64,000 nt of DNA, taken from positions 2,249,501 through 2,313,500 of the forward strand of contig NZ_CP120638.1 in NCBI RefSeq assembly GCF_029537235.1, in the 5' to 3' direction. Source of the DNA: Rhizobium sp. 32-5/1 (lineage in GTDB: Bacteria; Pseudomonadota; Alphaproteobacteria; Rhizobiales; Rhizobiaceae). The notes beneath the pieces were generated by a model. The model made no database searches, was not told the origin of the DNA, and was given only the letters and a program-made list of their open reading frames with translations. Positions 44,801 through 54,228 of the stretch are shown here, piece by piece. Each line of letters starts with the position of its first letter. Position 1 is the first letter of the stretch. The translations under genes and the position numbers were made by a program.

Positions 44801-46611
44801 GTGGATCAGTTCCATGTCGTGCAGCACGACAAGCCGGCTATCGGACGCGGGCGTCGTGACGATGATGTCGTGGGTCTGCTCGCTGATGACGCGGAAGCCG
44901 AGGTTTTCCAGCAAGGGGACGCGGCGCGAGAGCGAGACCGGCTCGCCGGCATGAAAAATCTTCAGTTCCAGCGCTTCCGCCGGCTTGCCGCGTTTCTGAT
45001 AGAAGGAAATCCGGATCGGATCGTTGTCTACACAGGCGGCGATCGCTGGCAGATCGGCATAGGCTTCCGCGGGGGTGAAGGCCGCCTGATAGGCTTCGCC
45101 GACGGAGATCGTGATGTCTTCATGGGCCGACAGCAGCCGGAACCGGTCACTCCAGCGGGTGACGATATCGCGCACGGCTTCTTCCAGCCGTGCCTGGGGG
45201 ATACGGGTTGTTTTGCCGGTCGAGCGGCCGATGATGAAGTGAACGCGGGCAAGTCCGCCTTCCGGGAAAGCCGGATAATAGGCAGAGACGCGGCCGTCAT
45301 AGATAGTCTTCAGATAGGTACCGATCTTCTCACGAATCTCGGAATCATACTGTTCGCGCGGCACGTAGACGATAACGGAGACGAAGCGGTCGAAATGATC
45401 GATGCGCGGCAGGACCCGGATGCGGGGGCGGTCGCCAAGCTCGTTGATCTGTTCGCAGAAGCTGGCAAGCAGGTTGATATCGATCTGGAAGAGATCGTCG
45501 CGGGGGTAGGATTCCAGCGTATTCATCAGCATCTTGCCGGAATGGCTCTGGGGATCGTAGCCGAAATGATCGACTATCTTCTCAACCTTGAAGCGCAGCA
45601 GCGGAATTTCCGAGGCCGGCCGGGTATAAGCCGTGGAGGTGAAGAGACCGACGATCCGCAATTCGCCGGTGACGTTTCCGCTCGCATCGAAGCGCTTGAC
45701 GCCGATGTAGTCCATATAGGCGCGGCGGTGGACGACGGATTTTACATTGGCCTTGGTGACGATGAGAAAGTCGGGACCATCGAGAAAGGCAAGGATTTCA
45801 GGCGTGGTCAGCACCGCATCCTTGCCCTGGCGCAAGACGCGGACGTCCGGATTGGAAAGCAAACCCAGGCCGCGACCGCTGCCACGCTCGACTGTAGCAG
45901 TCTCGCCCTTGCCGGAATAGGTGTATTCACGCATGCCGAGGAAAGTGAAGTTGTTGTCGCGTAACCAACGGAGGAAGGCGAGTGCCTCGTCCCGGTCGCT
46001 TTTCTTGCGGGCGGGACCGTGGTTCTCCAGATCGTGCATGGCCTGATCGAGCAGCACGGTCATCTGGCCCCAGTCGTCAACGGCCTGATGCACCCGCTCA
46101 AGCACGGCGCCGACCCGTTCCGTCAGCGACTGCGCATCGCTTGCGGAAAGCTGCGACAGGTGAATCTGGATATGGCTCAGCCGGTTGCCGGGGTCGCTTT
46201 TTCTTCCGGATCGAAAAGCTTTGCCGGCTTTCCATCCTCCGCCACGATGATCGGATGGATGGCGAGATGAATGTCGCGATGGGTGCTCGTGACTTCACCC
46301 ATAACCGAGTCATAGAGAAACGGCATGTTCCTGTCCGTGACGGCAAGTATGGATACCGCATTGCCTCCGGGCGCAATTCCTTCCACTGTCTCCACGGTGA
46401 TCGCCGGCTGACCGTCGCCACGCAGCGAAAGAGCCCGATGCGCATGGGCGGCCGTCAGCGCCAGCATTTCCGGTGTATACACGTCGATGTCGTCGCTGCT
46501 CGCCCTGCGGAACAGGATTTCCGGCGCAAGAATTTCCTTGCCCAAGGTTTTCGCGGCCGCTTTCACCGCTTCAAAATGCTTGTCCCGTTTTGGATTGTAT
46601 TTGGCGCCCAT
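41826..46611 (-). CDS. gdhB: NAD-specific glutamate dehydrogenase (large, ~180 kDa class), two frameshifts
   Basis: Oxidises glutamate to 2-oxoglutarate with NAD, linking amino acid catabolism to the TCA cycle. With two repairs the gene encodes 1,595 residues, the L-GDH180 class. It starts at ATG 46611 with GGGGAGAG upstream. Breaks are at GGGG 46190-46193 (after EEKATP) and AAAAA 44377-44381 (after TLRTNF). The N-terminal ACT-like regulatory region covers the first 700 or so residues. The catalytic part has GGLRWSDR, PVGAKGGFYPK with the active-site Lys, and GEGANLGVTQKGRIAF. As written it reads as three ORFs; the long C-terminal one lacks a proper start. The class is often allosterically regulated. 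Confidence 0.9.
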
Positions 46612-46889
46612 GACAGTCTCTCCCCGCAATCATGATTTGGCCGAACCTATCAGAAGATTGATGCTTGGCGATGGTTTTTGTCTTTGATTCCAGCAATTTT
46701 CCGACGGTCTGCGGCTCACTTTACAATGGTTTCGTCCATTTTCTGCATATCCGTGCAAAAATCGAATTTCGCTTCAAGATTGAAATTGCACCGGTTCCAA
46801 GGTTATCATCAGATGCTTTTTACAGCGATAGTTGACAGGAACATGAATGTCGGGTGATCAGGTGGACGTGCAAAGAATGGAAACTGTCC

Positions 46890-47768
46890 ATGCCCGAGAC
46901 CGAAGCCGGCGCAATCATTGTCATTTCTAGTCACGTCGTCCGGGGTACAGTTGGAAATCGTGCAGCGGTATTTGCGCTGGAAAGCCTTGGCTATCCCGTC
47001 TGGGCGTTGCCGACGGTCATTCTTCCCTGGCATCCCGGCCATGGCCTTTCGACGCGGGTCACCATCGGCGCGGATGATTTCTCCTGTATGATCGATGACC
47101 TCATCGCCTCGCCGTGGATTGGCGAGGTTCGAGCTGTGCTGTCAGGTTATCTCGGAGCACCACATCAGGTAGAGGGTGTTGCCCGGCTGGTCGAGGCGCT
47201 GAAGCAAAGGAATGCCGAGGTTTTCTACGCCTGTGATCCGGTGATTGGTGATGCCGGCGGCCTCTATGTGCCGGAAGCGACCGCTGTCGCTATCCGGGAT
47301 CGACTGCTGCCGCTCGCAAATCTGGCCACGCCCAACCGGTTCGAGCTCGCTTGGTTATGCGGGGGAGCGGCCCTGGAAACCAACACCGCGATACTGGAAG
47401 CGGCGCTGTCGCTTGGTCCCTCGCGGATGCTGGTCACCTCTGCGATTGCGATGATGGCCGGCGGAACCGGAAATCTCTATCTGACCGGAAACCACGCCTT
47501 GCTTGCCGAACACAGGCTGATCGAAAATCCTCCGAACGGCACGGGTGATTTGCTGGCTGCGGTGTTCCTTGCCCGGATTCTGGAAGGTCTGAACGATGAG
47601 CGGGCCTTGCAGATGGCGACGGCCAGCGTATTCGAGGTGATTGCCCGCACAGCGCGCCGCGGTGCGGATGAATTGACGCTCGAGCAGGACGTGTCCAGCC
47701 TGTCGACGCCGATGGCGATGGTACAGATGCGGCGTTTGATGCACCCGGGGCAGATTCGGCGCAGGTAA
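46890..47768 (+). CDS. pdxY: Pyridoxal kinase PdxY
   Basis: Phosphorylates pyridoxal, and probably other B6 vitamers, to form PLP. Signatures: VISSHVVRGTVGNRAA at the N terminus, CDPVIGDAGGLYVPE (substrate site), and NPPNGTGDLLAAVFLA with the catalytic Asp in GTGD. 292 residues from the ATG at 46890, which has GGAAA 6 nt before it. A TTGACA-like -35 element lies near 46832. Divergent from gdhB; carbonic anhydrase follows. Confidence 0.93.
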   Translation: MPETEAGAIIVISSHVVRGTVGNRAAVFALESLGYPVWALPTVILPWHPGHGLSTRVTIGADDFSCMIDDLIASPWIGEVRAVLSGYLGAPHQVEGVARLVEALKQRNAEVFYACDPVIGDAGGLYVPEATAVAIRDRLLPLANLATPNRFELAWLCGGAALETNTAILEAALSLGPSRMLVTSAIAMMAGGTGNLYLTGNHALLAEHRLIENPPNGTGDLLAAVFLARILEGLNDERALQMATASVFEVIARTARRGADELTLEQDVSSLSTPMAMVQMRRLMHPGQIRRR

Positions 47769-47901
47769 GCGCATCGCATTTTGAGCTGCCTTGTTGGTGA
47801 TAGGGCAGGCTTTTAATTTGGATGCACTGCAATGTAAAAGGCGGTAGACAGGAGCGGGTGCACAGATCGCCCGTCCTCAACATGCGGGGTAATCGAGAAA
47901 C

Positions 47902-48540
47902 ATGAGTTTTCCGGATCATTTGCTCAACGGCTATCGTAATTTCATGAGCGGGCGCTTCAGCGAACAGCAGCAGCGCTACAAGGTGCTTGCGGAAGCGGGA
48001 CAGAAGCCGAAGACGCTGATTATTGCCTGTTGCGACTCGCGTGCTGCGCCGGAAACGATTTTCGACAGCGGCCCCGGCGAGCTTTTTGTCGTGCGGAACG
48101 TTGCCAATATGATGCCGCCCTATGAGCCCGACGGGCAGTATCACTCGACCTCTGCGGCGCTCGAATTCGCCGTTCAGTCCCTGCGCGTCAGCGATATCGT
48201 GGTCATGGGCCATGGCCGCTGTGGTGGTATCAAGGCAGCGCTCGATCTCGATTCCGAGCCGCTGTCTCCGGGCGATTTCATTGGGAAATGGATGAACCTG
48301 CTCAAGCCCGCCGCCGAGCAGATCCACAGCAACAGTATCCTCACTGCCGCCGAGCGCCAGCGTGCACTGGAACGCGTCTCGATCCGCAATTCGATCGCCA
48401 ATTTGCGGACATTCCCCTGCGTCAGCATTCTGGAAGGCCGCGGCAAACTCCGGCTTCATGGGGCCTGGTTTGATATCTCGACCGGTGAACTCTGGGTCAT
48501 GGATGCGGCCACCGGTGATTTCCTGCGACCGGGCATGTAA
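47902..48540 (+). CDS. Beta-class carbonic anhydrase
   Basis: Hydrates CO2 to bicarbonate, using zinc held by two Cys and a His. The C-x-D-x-R motif appears as ACCDSRAAPE (residues 43-52), and the second half of the site is HGRCGG, preceded by VVMGH. 212 residues. It supplies bicarbonate for carboxylases at low CO2. A hairpin terminator follows directly, shared with the convergent EamA gene. Confidence 0.94.
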   Translation: MSFPDHLLNGYRNFMSGRFSEQQQRYKVLAEAGQKPKTLIIACCDSRAAPETIFDSGPGELFVVRNVANMMPPYEPDGQYHSTSAALEFAVQSLRVSDIVVMGHGRCGGIKAALDLDSEPLSPGDFIGKWMNLLKPAAEQIHSNSILTAAERQRALERVSIRNSIANLRTFPCVSILEGRGKLRLHGAWFDISTGELWVMDAATGDFLRPGM

Positions 48541-48548
48541 GCAATGCA

Positions 48549-48570
48549 AAGGCGGCCTGAGCGCCGCCTT
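48549..48570. terminator. Bidirectional terminator between carbonic anhydrase and EamA genes
   Basis: AAGGCGGC (48549-48556) pairs with GCCGCCTT (48563-48570), loop CTGAGC. The U tract is short, so efficiency is uncertain. Confidence 0.55.
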
Positions 48571-48573
48571 GCC

Positions 48574-49536
48574 CTATCCGCTTCCCAGCGGTGGCTTTTG
48601 ATCGGATGCTTCCGGTGCCGTTGCAAGCGAAGCCTGGCTGTCTGCCGAAACAACCGGTGTCGGCAGAGGCGTGCCGCGCTTGCGTTCGCGCGCCAGCGTC
48701 AGCAGTCCGGACAGGATGATCAGCGCGATGCCGGCCGCCATCGGTAAATCGATCATATCGTCGAAAAAGAGATAGCCGAAGAGGATCGCCCAGATCATCT
48801 GGCTGTATTGTGGCGGTGCGACGAGATTGGCCGGCACCAGCCGCGCGGCATTCATCAACAGTATATTTCCAAGCGCACCGAGCAGGCCGTAGCTGGACAG
48901 GAACAGCCATTCCGTCGGTGTTGGCAGCTTGAAATCCGAGAGCATCAATGCTCCGCTGACGATCAGTGTCCCGAGCAGGATTGATCCATAGAGCGACAGG
49001 CGTTTTTCGCCTGGCCCCATGGCGCGCACGATGACGATCGCGATTGCGCCTGCAACCCCTCCCGTGGCCGCCGCCAGGTGACCGATCGACAGTTCCCGGA
49101 AGCCGGGCCGCAACACGATGAGCACGCCGATGAAACCAAGGATAACGGCGGCCCAGCGCTGCCAGCGCACGTCTTCCTTGAGAAAGATGACCGAGAGGAT
49201 GGTGACGAAGGACGGCAGCAGGAAGAGAAGCGAAAAGGCTTCGGCCATCGGCAGCTTGGTAAAGGCGATGATCGAGGCGATGGAGCCAATGGCGCCGGCG
49301 GCAAACCGCAGCAGCCAGAGGCCGCGGTTGGAGGTCCGGACGAGGTCCGCCCAGCTGTCGTCGGTGGTCTTCAGGAACGGCACGGCGGCAAAGCCGAGCA
49401 CGGCGCCGATGAAGGCGATCTCATAGGGCGGCAACGCATCGTTCAAGGCTTTGATCGATGCGTCGCTGAAGGCGTAGACGGCATAGGCGAGAAACGCGAT
49501 AGCGATGCCTCCCGCCGAAGACTGTGGTCTTGTCAT
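48574..49536 (-). CDS. EamA/DMT-superfamily transporter
   Basis: A 320-residue, ten-helix drug/metabolite transporter. Two internally repeated EamA halves can be recognised: the first contains IASIIAFTKLPMAEAFSLLF and FLKEDVRWQRW, the second LLGALGNILLMNAARL and YLFFDDMIDLPM. The substrate is unknown. The last 40 residues are polar and alanine-rich. Convergent with carbonic anhydrase and 20 bp from the lytic transglycosylase gene upstream. Confidence 0.88.
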   Translation of the reverse strand: MTRPQSSAGGIAIAFLAYAVYAFSDASIKALNDALPPYEIAFIGAVLGFAAVPFLKTTDDSWADLVRTSNRGLWLLRFAAGAIGSIASIIAFTKLPMAEAFSLLFLLPSFVTILSVIFLKEDVRWQRWAAVILGFIGVLIVLRPGFRELSIGHLAAATGGVAGAIAIVIVRAMGPGEKRLSLYGSILLGTLIVSGALMLSDFKLPTPTEWLFLSSYGLLGALGNILLMNAARLVPANLVAPPQYSQMIWAILFGYLFFDDMIDLPMAAGIALIILSGLLTLARERKRGTPLPTPVVSADSQASLATAPEASDQKPPLGSG

Positions 49537-49556
49537 GCGGATGAGCCCTTGTCGGT

Positions 49557-50378
49557 TCAGCCGCCGTCGATCTCTGCGCCGATGATGGCAATAGCTTGCT
49601 GATAGACGCTGGCGGCATTCCAGCCCTGGATGGCGCCGAAATTGCCCTGCCCCTGCTGATAACCGCCGCCGGCACTCCAGCCGTGACCGCGTAGGAAGTT
49701 GGCCGTCGAGGCCAGTGCATCCGCCTTGGAACGAACCATGTCGACATGGCCGTTGCCGTCGCCATCGACGCCATATTTCAGGACGTTGGCGGGAAGAAAC
49801 TGCGTCTGGCCGATTTCGCCATGGGCAGCACCGCGTGCGCTCGGCGACAGGTCGCCGCGCTGCACCAGCTTCAGTGCGGCGTAAAGCTGGTCGGTGAAAA
49901 AGGCGGAGCGGCGGCAGTCATAGGCCAGCGTCGCCACGGCCGACAGCGTGTGTTCCTTGCCCAGGAATCCGCCGAAGCCGGTTTCCATGCCCCAGATCGC
50001 CAGAAGTGGACCGGCCGGAACGCCGTAGCGGCTTTCGATCTTGCTAAGCAGAGCAGCGTTCTGCGCCTTCATCTTCTTGCCGCGCGAAATGATCGCCGCG
50101 CCGCCACGCTTCTGCATGAACTGGCTGAGCGAAAGCTTGAAGCTTTTCTGGCCGCGGTCGGCGCGGATGGTGGCCTTCGCATAGGAGACGTTGGCAAAGG
50201 CCTTGTCGAGCACCGAAGGATTGATGCCGTTGCCGGCAGCCTCCTGCTTGAACTCCTGAACCCAGGCATCAAAGCCGCTTGCATTGTTGCCGCATTGCGC
50301 GGCGCTTGCCATGGAAGGCAGGGCGATCGACGCCAGAATTGCCGTGAAACCTGCCAGTGCGCACTTTGCCTTGTGCAT
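49557..50378 (-). CDS. MltB-type lytic murein transglycosylase
   Basis: A 273-residue secreted enzyme of the GH103/MltB family. A signal peptide (residues 1-26: MHKAKCALAGFTAIL to ASA, cleavage before AQCGN) precedes FDAWVQEFKQEAAGNGI. The catalytic Glu is in LLAIWGMETGFGGFLG, and AYDCRRSAFFTDQLYAAL and GEIGQTQFLPANVLKYGVDGDG (here split as GEIGQTQFLP and VDGDGNGHVDM) are conserved downstream. ATG 50378 follows GAGG; the earlier frame opening at 50474 is not needed. The second lytic transglycosylase of the window, unrelated in sequence to MltA. Confidence 0.9.
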   Translation of the reverse strand: MHKAKCALAGFTAILASIALPSMASAAQCGNNASGFDAWVQEFKQEAAGNGINPSVLDKAFANVSYAKATIRADRGQKSFKLSLSQFMQKRGGAAIISRGKKMKAQNAALLSKIESRYGVPAGPLLAIWGMETGFGGFLGKEHTLSAVATLAYDCRRSAFFTDQLYAALKLVQRGDLSPSARGAAHGEIGQTQFLPANVLKYGVDGDGNGHVDMVRSKADALASTANFLRGHGWSAGGGYQQGQGNFGAIQGWNAASVYQQAIAIIGAEIDGG

Positions 50379-50476
50379 TGAAAAACCTCGTGATCGCCAG
50401 AATCTGAAAGAGTATTGCAGGATGCCAGTCTTTTCAGCGACTGTCACGATACTGCCGGTGGCGCAGATATTCACAT

Positions 50477-50492
50477 TGTTTCACGTGAATCC
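50477..50492. other. parS: parS-like site upstream of the MltB-type gene
   Basis: TGTTTCACGTGAATCC matches the 16-base consensus at 14 positions. It lies in a 220-bp intergenic gap, about 36 kb from the putative oriC. Confidence 0.55.
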
Positions 50493-50536
50493 TCGGCCGA
50501 GATACCGTCAGTCGTGTCAATTGCTCTGAAAATCAG

Positions 50537-50573
50537 CAAGCCCCGCAGTTCGTAAACGAAACATGCGAGGCTT
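50537..50573. terminator. Imperfect hairpin between asd and the MltB-type gene
   Basis: AAGCC-CGCA pairs with TGCG-GGCTT, and an inner GTTCGT/ACGAAAC-like portion extends it. The T-rich tail lies on the plus strand, while asd reads minus, so its role as the asd terminator is doubtful. Confidence 0.35.
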
Positions 50574-50601
50574 TTATTGGTTAAAACTTTAAAAAGTCTG
50601 A

Positions 50602-51636
50602 TCAGGCGGCCTTTTTCTTTGCCGTGATCAGGCCGCGACTGACGAGAAGCTCGGCAATCTGAATGGCATTGAGGGCAGCACCCTTGCGCAGGTTGTCGGA
50701 AACCACCCAGATGTTCAGGCCGTTCTCGACGGTGGCATCCTCGCGGATGCGCGAGATATAGGTCGCATCTTCGCCAGCGCATTCGTAAGGCGTCATGTAG
50801 CCGCCGTTTTCATGCTTGTCGACGACGAGGCAGCCCGGCGCTTCGCGCAGGATGTCACGGGCCTGATCGGCACTGATTTCGTTTTCGAACTCGATGTTGA
50901 CCGATTCCGAATGGCCGATGAAAACCGGAACGCGCACGGCCGTGCAGGTCACCTTGATTTTTGGGTCGAGCATCTTCTTGGTTTCGGCCAGAACCTTCCA
51001 TTCTTCCTTCGTATAGCCATCTTCCATGAAGCTATCGATGTGCGGAATGACGTTGAAGGCGATACGCTTGGTGAACTTCTTCGATTCCATCGGATCAGCG
51101 ACGAAAACGGCGCGGGTCTGGTTGAAGAGTTCGTCCATGCCGTCCTTGCCGGCGCCGGAAACCGACTGGTAGGTCGAGACGACGACGCGCTTGATCTTGG
51201 CGAAATCATGCAGTGGCTTGAGGGCGACCACGAGCTGCGCGGTCGAGCAATTCGGATTGGCGATGATGTTGCGGCGGGTGAACATCGCGATTGCATCCGG
51301 GTTTACTTCCGGAACGATCAGCGGCACGTCCTGATCGTAACGCCAGGCCGACGAGTTGTCGATAACGACGCAGCCTTGGGCGGCGATCTTCGGCGACCAC
51401 TTGAGCGAGACGGCGCCGCCTGCCGACATCAGGCAGATGTCGGTATCGGAAAAATCGTAGTTCTCTAGGTTCTTGACCTTCAGCGTCTTGTCGCCGAAGG
51501 ACACTTCTGTGCCCTGGCTGCGAGCAGACGCCAGCGCCACGACCTCATCGACCGGGAAGCCGCGTTCCTCGAGGATATTCAGCATTTCGCGTCCGACATT
51601 CCCGGTCGCGCCTGCAACGGCAATCTTGAAACCCAT
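50602..51636 (-). CDS. asd: Aspartate-semialdehyde dehydrogenase
   Basis: NADPH-dependent reduction of aspartyl phosphate to aspartate semialdehyde, feeding lysine/diaminopimelate, threonine and methionine. The nucleotide motif VAGATGNVGREML starts near residue 7; the catalytic Cys is in IANPNCSTAQLVVAL (about residue 130), with the conserved VVSTYQSVSGAG downstream. 344 residues from ATG 51636, which follows AAGAGAG. The frame is open back to 51912 but the extra part is unlike any Asd. Intact. Confidence 0.97.
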   Translation of the reverse strand: MGFKIAVAGATGNVGREMLNILEERGFPVDEVVALASARSQGTEVSFGDKTLKVKNLENYDFSDTDICLMSAGGAVSLKWSPKIAAQGCVVIDNSSAWRYDQDVPLIVPEVNPDAIAMFTRRNIIANPNCSTAQLVVALKPLHDFAKIKRVVVSTYQSVSGAGKDGMDELFNQTRAVFVADPMESKKFTKRIAFNVIPHIDSFMEDGYTKEEWKVLAETKKMLDPKIKVTCTAVRVPVFIGHSESVNIEFENEISADQARDILREAPGCLVVDKHENGGYMTPYECAGEDATYISRIREDATVENGLNIWVVSDNLRKGAALNAIQIAELLVSRGLITAKKKAA

Positions 51637-51749
51637 TGTCTTGCTCTCTTTCTTCATCTCTCCGCTGGGCTTTGGGGGAAACCCGCTGGCCAAAGGCGCG
51701 GGCTTCGTGTCCCCGGCCATACCGGGGAGAGAGCGGCGGACCAGAGACG

Positions 51750-51869
51750 TCAGACGGTTTTCGTCGTCGTTTTGGCCGTTGTTTTGGAAAAATCCTGGAA
51801 ATAGCGAACCCGCCCGGCAACAAAAGCCGGGGCGATCAGCGCAGCGATGGTCAAACCAATCCGGTGCAT
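51750..51869 (-). CDS. Possible 39-residue membrane microprotein upstream of asd
   Basis: This short frame begins with ATG, preceded by AAAAGGGAC at a good ribosome-binding distance. The peptide has a hydrophobic N-terminal segment (IGLTIAALIAPAFVAG) and a tail of Lys and Thr (SKTTAKTTTKTV). It would be the first cistron ahead of asd, 114 bp before its start. I do not recognise it. Composition fits a single-pass microprotein, but a short ORF of this length can arise by chance. Confidence 0.35.
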   Translation of the reverse strand: MHRIGLTIAALIAPAFVAGRVRYFQDFSKTTAKTTTKTV

Positions 51870-51912
51870 TGCGTGTCCCTTTTCCGCTGCTGCTCTTACG
51901 CGTTTCTGGCAT

Positions 51913-52233
51913 AGAGTCAAGACGGGATGACCGTATGAGCCGTCTTGCGTGCTGCTGGTATGGTTCTACATCAAGTCCATACTACAAAAGCTCAACTTCC
52001 GAAGGCTTTGTCGCCATCGCGAAGAGCCTGCCGGTCCCGTTGCGCGGCGGATCGTCACTGCGCCATTCTCATAAGACTTTGGTCTTACGACCAATCGTGG
52101 GCTTGGCATGCCGCGCACGTAAACTAGTCTGCCCAGTCTACGTGGAGGAAAATGTGCCCTTGGGGAACGGTTTTTACCGTCAATGGCGCTTATGGGGCCG
52201 ATCGCAAGGTCGGCGAACAAGGAGGAGGCATAA
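51913..52233 (+). promoter_or_regulatory. Leader region of the MHS transporter with overlapping inverted repeats
   Basis: A gap of about 320 bp without a convincing gene. TAAGAC/GTCTTA (52072-52087, 4-nt loop) overlaps TTGGTC-TTAC-GACCAA (52079-52094). The second dyad resembles operators of FadR-type GntR regulators, and the two cannot fold at once as RNA. A short frame at 52152-52247 (31 codons, GGAGG ahead) overlaps the transporter start. AAGGAGGAGG lies 8 nt before the transporter ATG. Confidence 0.4.
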
Positions 52234-54027
52234 ATGGCAATAGCTGAAGTCAATGCGGGGGATCGCTCGCGCCCCATGACGGGAGAGGAGCGGAAGGTCA
52301 TCATGGCCTCTTCCGCCGGCACCATTTTCGAGTGGTACGACTTTTATCTGTACGGTTCGCTCGCCGCGATCATCGGCGCACAGTTTTTCACCGCTTTTCC
52401 CGAGGCTACCCGCAACGTCTTTGCACTTCTGGCATTTGCGGCAGGCTTCATCGTGCGTCCGTTCGGCGCGCTGGTTTTCGGCGCCCTTGGTGACATTGTC
52501 GGCCGCAAATACACCTTCCTGATGACCATTCTAATCATGGGTCTCTCGACCTTTCTCGTCGGTCTGCTTCCCTCATACAGCAGCTGGGGCGTCGCGGCGC
52601 CGATCATCCTGATCATCCTGCGCATGTTGCAGGGTCTGGCGCTCGGCGGCGAATACGGTGGTGCTGCAGTCTATGTGGCAGAACATGCCCCTGCCAACCA
52701 GCGTGGCTATTTTACCGCCTTCATCCAGACCACGGCGACGTTGGGCCTGCTTCTCTCGCTCGTCGTGATCCTGTCGGTGCAAGGCTACGTTAATGGCAAC
52801 TGGGCGCCGACGGCGGTGCTTGATGCGGCCGGTGCCGTGGTGATGAACCCCGACGGCACGGAAAAGATGATCAAGGCCTTCGATCTCTGGGGCTGGCGCA
52901 TTCCATTCCTCGCTTCAATCGGCCTGCTGGCTATCTCGCTTTACATCCGCCTGCAGATGAACGAATCTCCGGCCTTCAAGAAGATGAAGGAAGAGGGTGC
53001 GGCTTCCAAGGCGCCGTTGCGTGAAGCATTTGGGACCTGGAGGAATGGCAAGATCGCTCTGATCGCTTTGTTCGGCCTCGTCGCCGGTCAGGCCGTTGTC
53101 TGGTATTCGGGCCAGTTCTACGCTCTGTTCTTCATGCAGAACGTGATCAAGATCGATAGCTTCACCGCCAACGTTCTGGTGGCTTGGTCGTTGATCCTCG
53201 GTACCGGCGGCTTCCTCTTCTTCGGCGCGCTTTCGGACCGGATCGGCCGCAAGCCGATCATTCTCGCAGGTTGCCTGATCGCAGCACTCACCTACAACTT
53301 CGTCTTCCCGCTGCTGACTCAGACAGCCAACCCGGCACTCTATGCGGCGCACCAGACTCCGGTCACCGTTACCGCATCGCCGGAAGACTGCTCGTTCCAG
53401 TTCAACCCGACCGGAACGGCAAAGTTCACCTCGTCCTGCGATATCGCGAAAGCGACGCTTGCCCGCACGTCGGTGAACTATGAGACAGTCGAAGATCCTG
53501 CGGCAACCGTTGCCCAGGTCAAGGTCGGCGAAACGGTTATCACTGCCTATGATTCGGCTACGCTCACCGGTGACGATCTGAAGAACACCACGGCTGCCTT
53601 CACCAAGGGCGTAAACGATGCGCTGACGGCGGCGGGTTATCCGATCTCGGCAGATGCGAACACGACCGTAGCCAGGGCTGCGCACTTCTTCGATATCTTC
53701 ACCGGCCAGAAGATCACGATCGTCCTGATCCTGACCTATCTGATTCTGCTTGTGACGATGGTCTATGGCCCGATCGCGGCCATGCTGGTCGAACTGTTCC
53801 CGACCCGCATCCGCTACTCAGGCCTGTCGCTGCCTTACCATATCGGCAACGGCTGGTTCGGCGGCCTGATGCCTGCAACGGCCTTCGCCATCTCGGCGCA
53901 GACCGGCAACGTCTATGGTGGTCTGTGGTATCCGATCATTATTGCCGCAGCCACGGTCGTCATCGGGGTCATCTTTGTGCCGGGCAATACACACAAGAAG
54001 GACATCTTCGCGAACGACGCGAAGTAA
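52234..54027 (+). CDS. MHS-family major facilitator transporter with a periplasmic insert
   Basis: A 597-residue proton-coupled symporter of the metabolite:H+ symporter family (relatives ProP, ShiA, KgtP). Conserved MHS features: SSAGTIFEWYDFYLYGSL at the N terminus, FGALGDIVGRKYTFL between helices 2 and 3, and FGALSDRIGRKPIIL. Between helices near residues 360 and 490 is an insert of about 130 residues with two Cys (PEDCSFQFNP and SSCDIAK) that would be extracytoplasmic. This is far longer than the 430-500 residues of ProP-like proteins. Strong ribosome site AAGGAGGAGG. Substrate unknown; a carboxylate is likely. Confidence 0.87.
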   Translation: MAIAEVNAGDRSRPMTGEERKVIMASSAGTIFEWYDFYLYGSLAAIIGAQFFTAFPEATRNVFALLAFAAGFIVRPFGALVFGALGDIVGRKYTFLMTILIMGLSTFLVGLLPSYSSWGVAAPIILIILRMLQGLALGGEYGGAAVYVAEHAPANQRGYFTAFIQTTATLGLLLSLVVILSVQGYVNGNWAPTAVLDAAGAVVMNPDGTEKMIKAFDLWGWRIPFLASIGLLAISLYIRLQMNESPAFKKMKEEGAASKAPLREAFGTWRNGKIALIALFGLVAGQAVVWYSGQFYALFFMQNVIKIDSFTANVLVAWSLILGTGGFLFFGALSDRIGRKPIILAGCLIAALTYNFVFPLLTQTANPALYAAHQTPVTVTASPEDCSFQFNPTGTAKFTSSCDIAKATLARTSVNYETVEDPAATVAQVKVGETVITAYDSATLTGDDLKNTTAAFTKGVNDALTAAGYPISADANTTVARAAHFFDIFTGQKITIVLILTYLILLVTMVYGPIAAMLVELFPTRIRYSGLSLPYHIGNGWFGGLMPATAFAISAQTGNVYGGLWYPIIIAAATVVIGVIFVPGNTHKKDIFANDAK

Positions 54028-54098
54028 TGTCGCACAGGCTGGTCTCCGGGCCAGCCTGCTATTTTGAATGCTTTACAGCCAACAGCAATTTAAGGAAA

Positions 54099-54131
54099 CG
54101 CCGCCGCGGTTTTAGCCGTGGCGGCGTTTTT
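54099..54131 (+). terminator. Terminator after the MHS transporter
   Basis: CGCCGCCGCGG (54099-54109) pairs with CCGTGGCGGCG (54116-54126, including a G-T pair), loop TTTTAG, followed by five T. Confidence 0.9.
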
Positions 54132-54228
54132 ATGTGTCAGGTGAAACAGTGGCGGCGCATTGTTGCGCATTCGCATCCAGGTAAAAGCCGTTCTTGCAGC
54201 CAATCGGTTGTCTCAGGAGAACGATGTC

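Noticed and set aside
41826..46629. Three separate genes in the glutamate dehydrogenase region
   Set aside because: Sequence homology continues across each junction after one added base, and the sum is the usual length of one enzyme.
54134..54149. parS-like TGTGTCAGGTGAAACA
   Set aside because: Two mismatches, one in the central CACGTG core. Likely chance.
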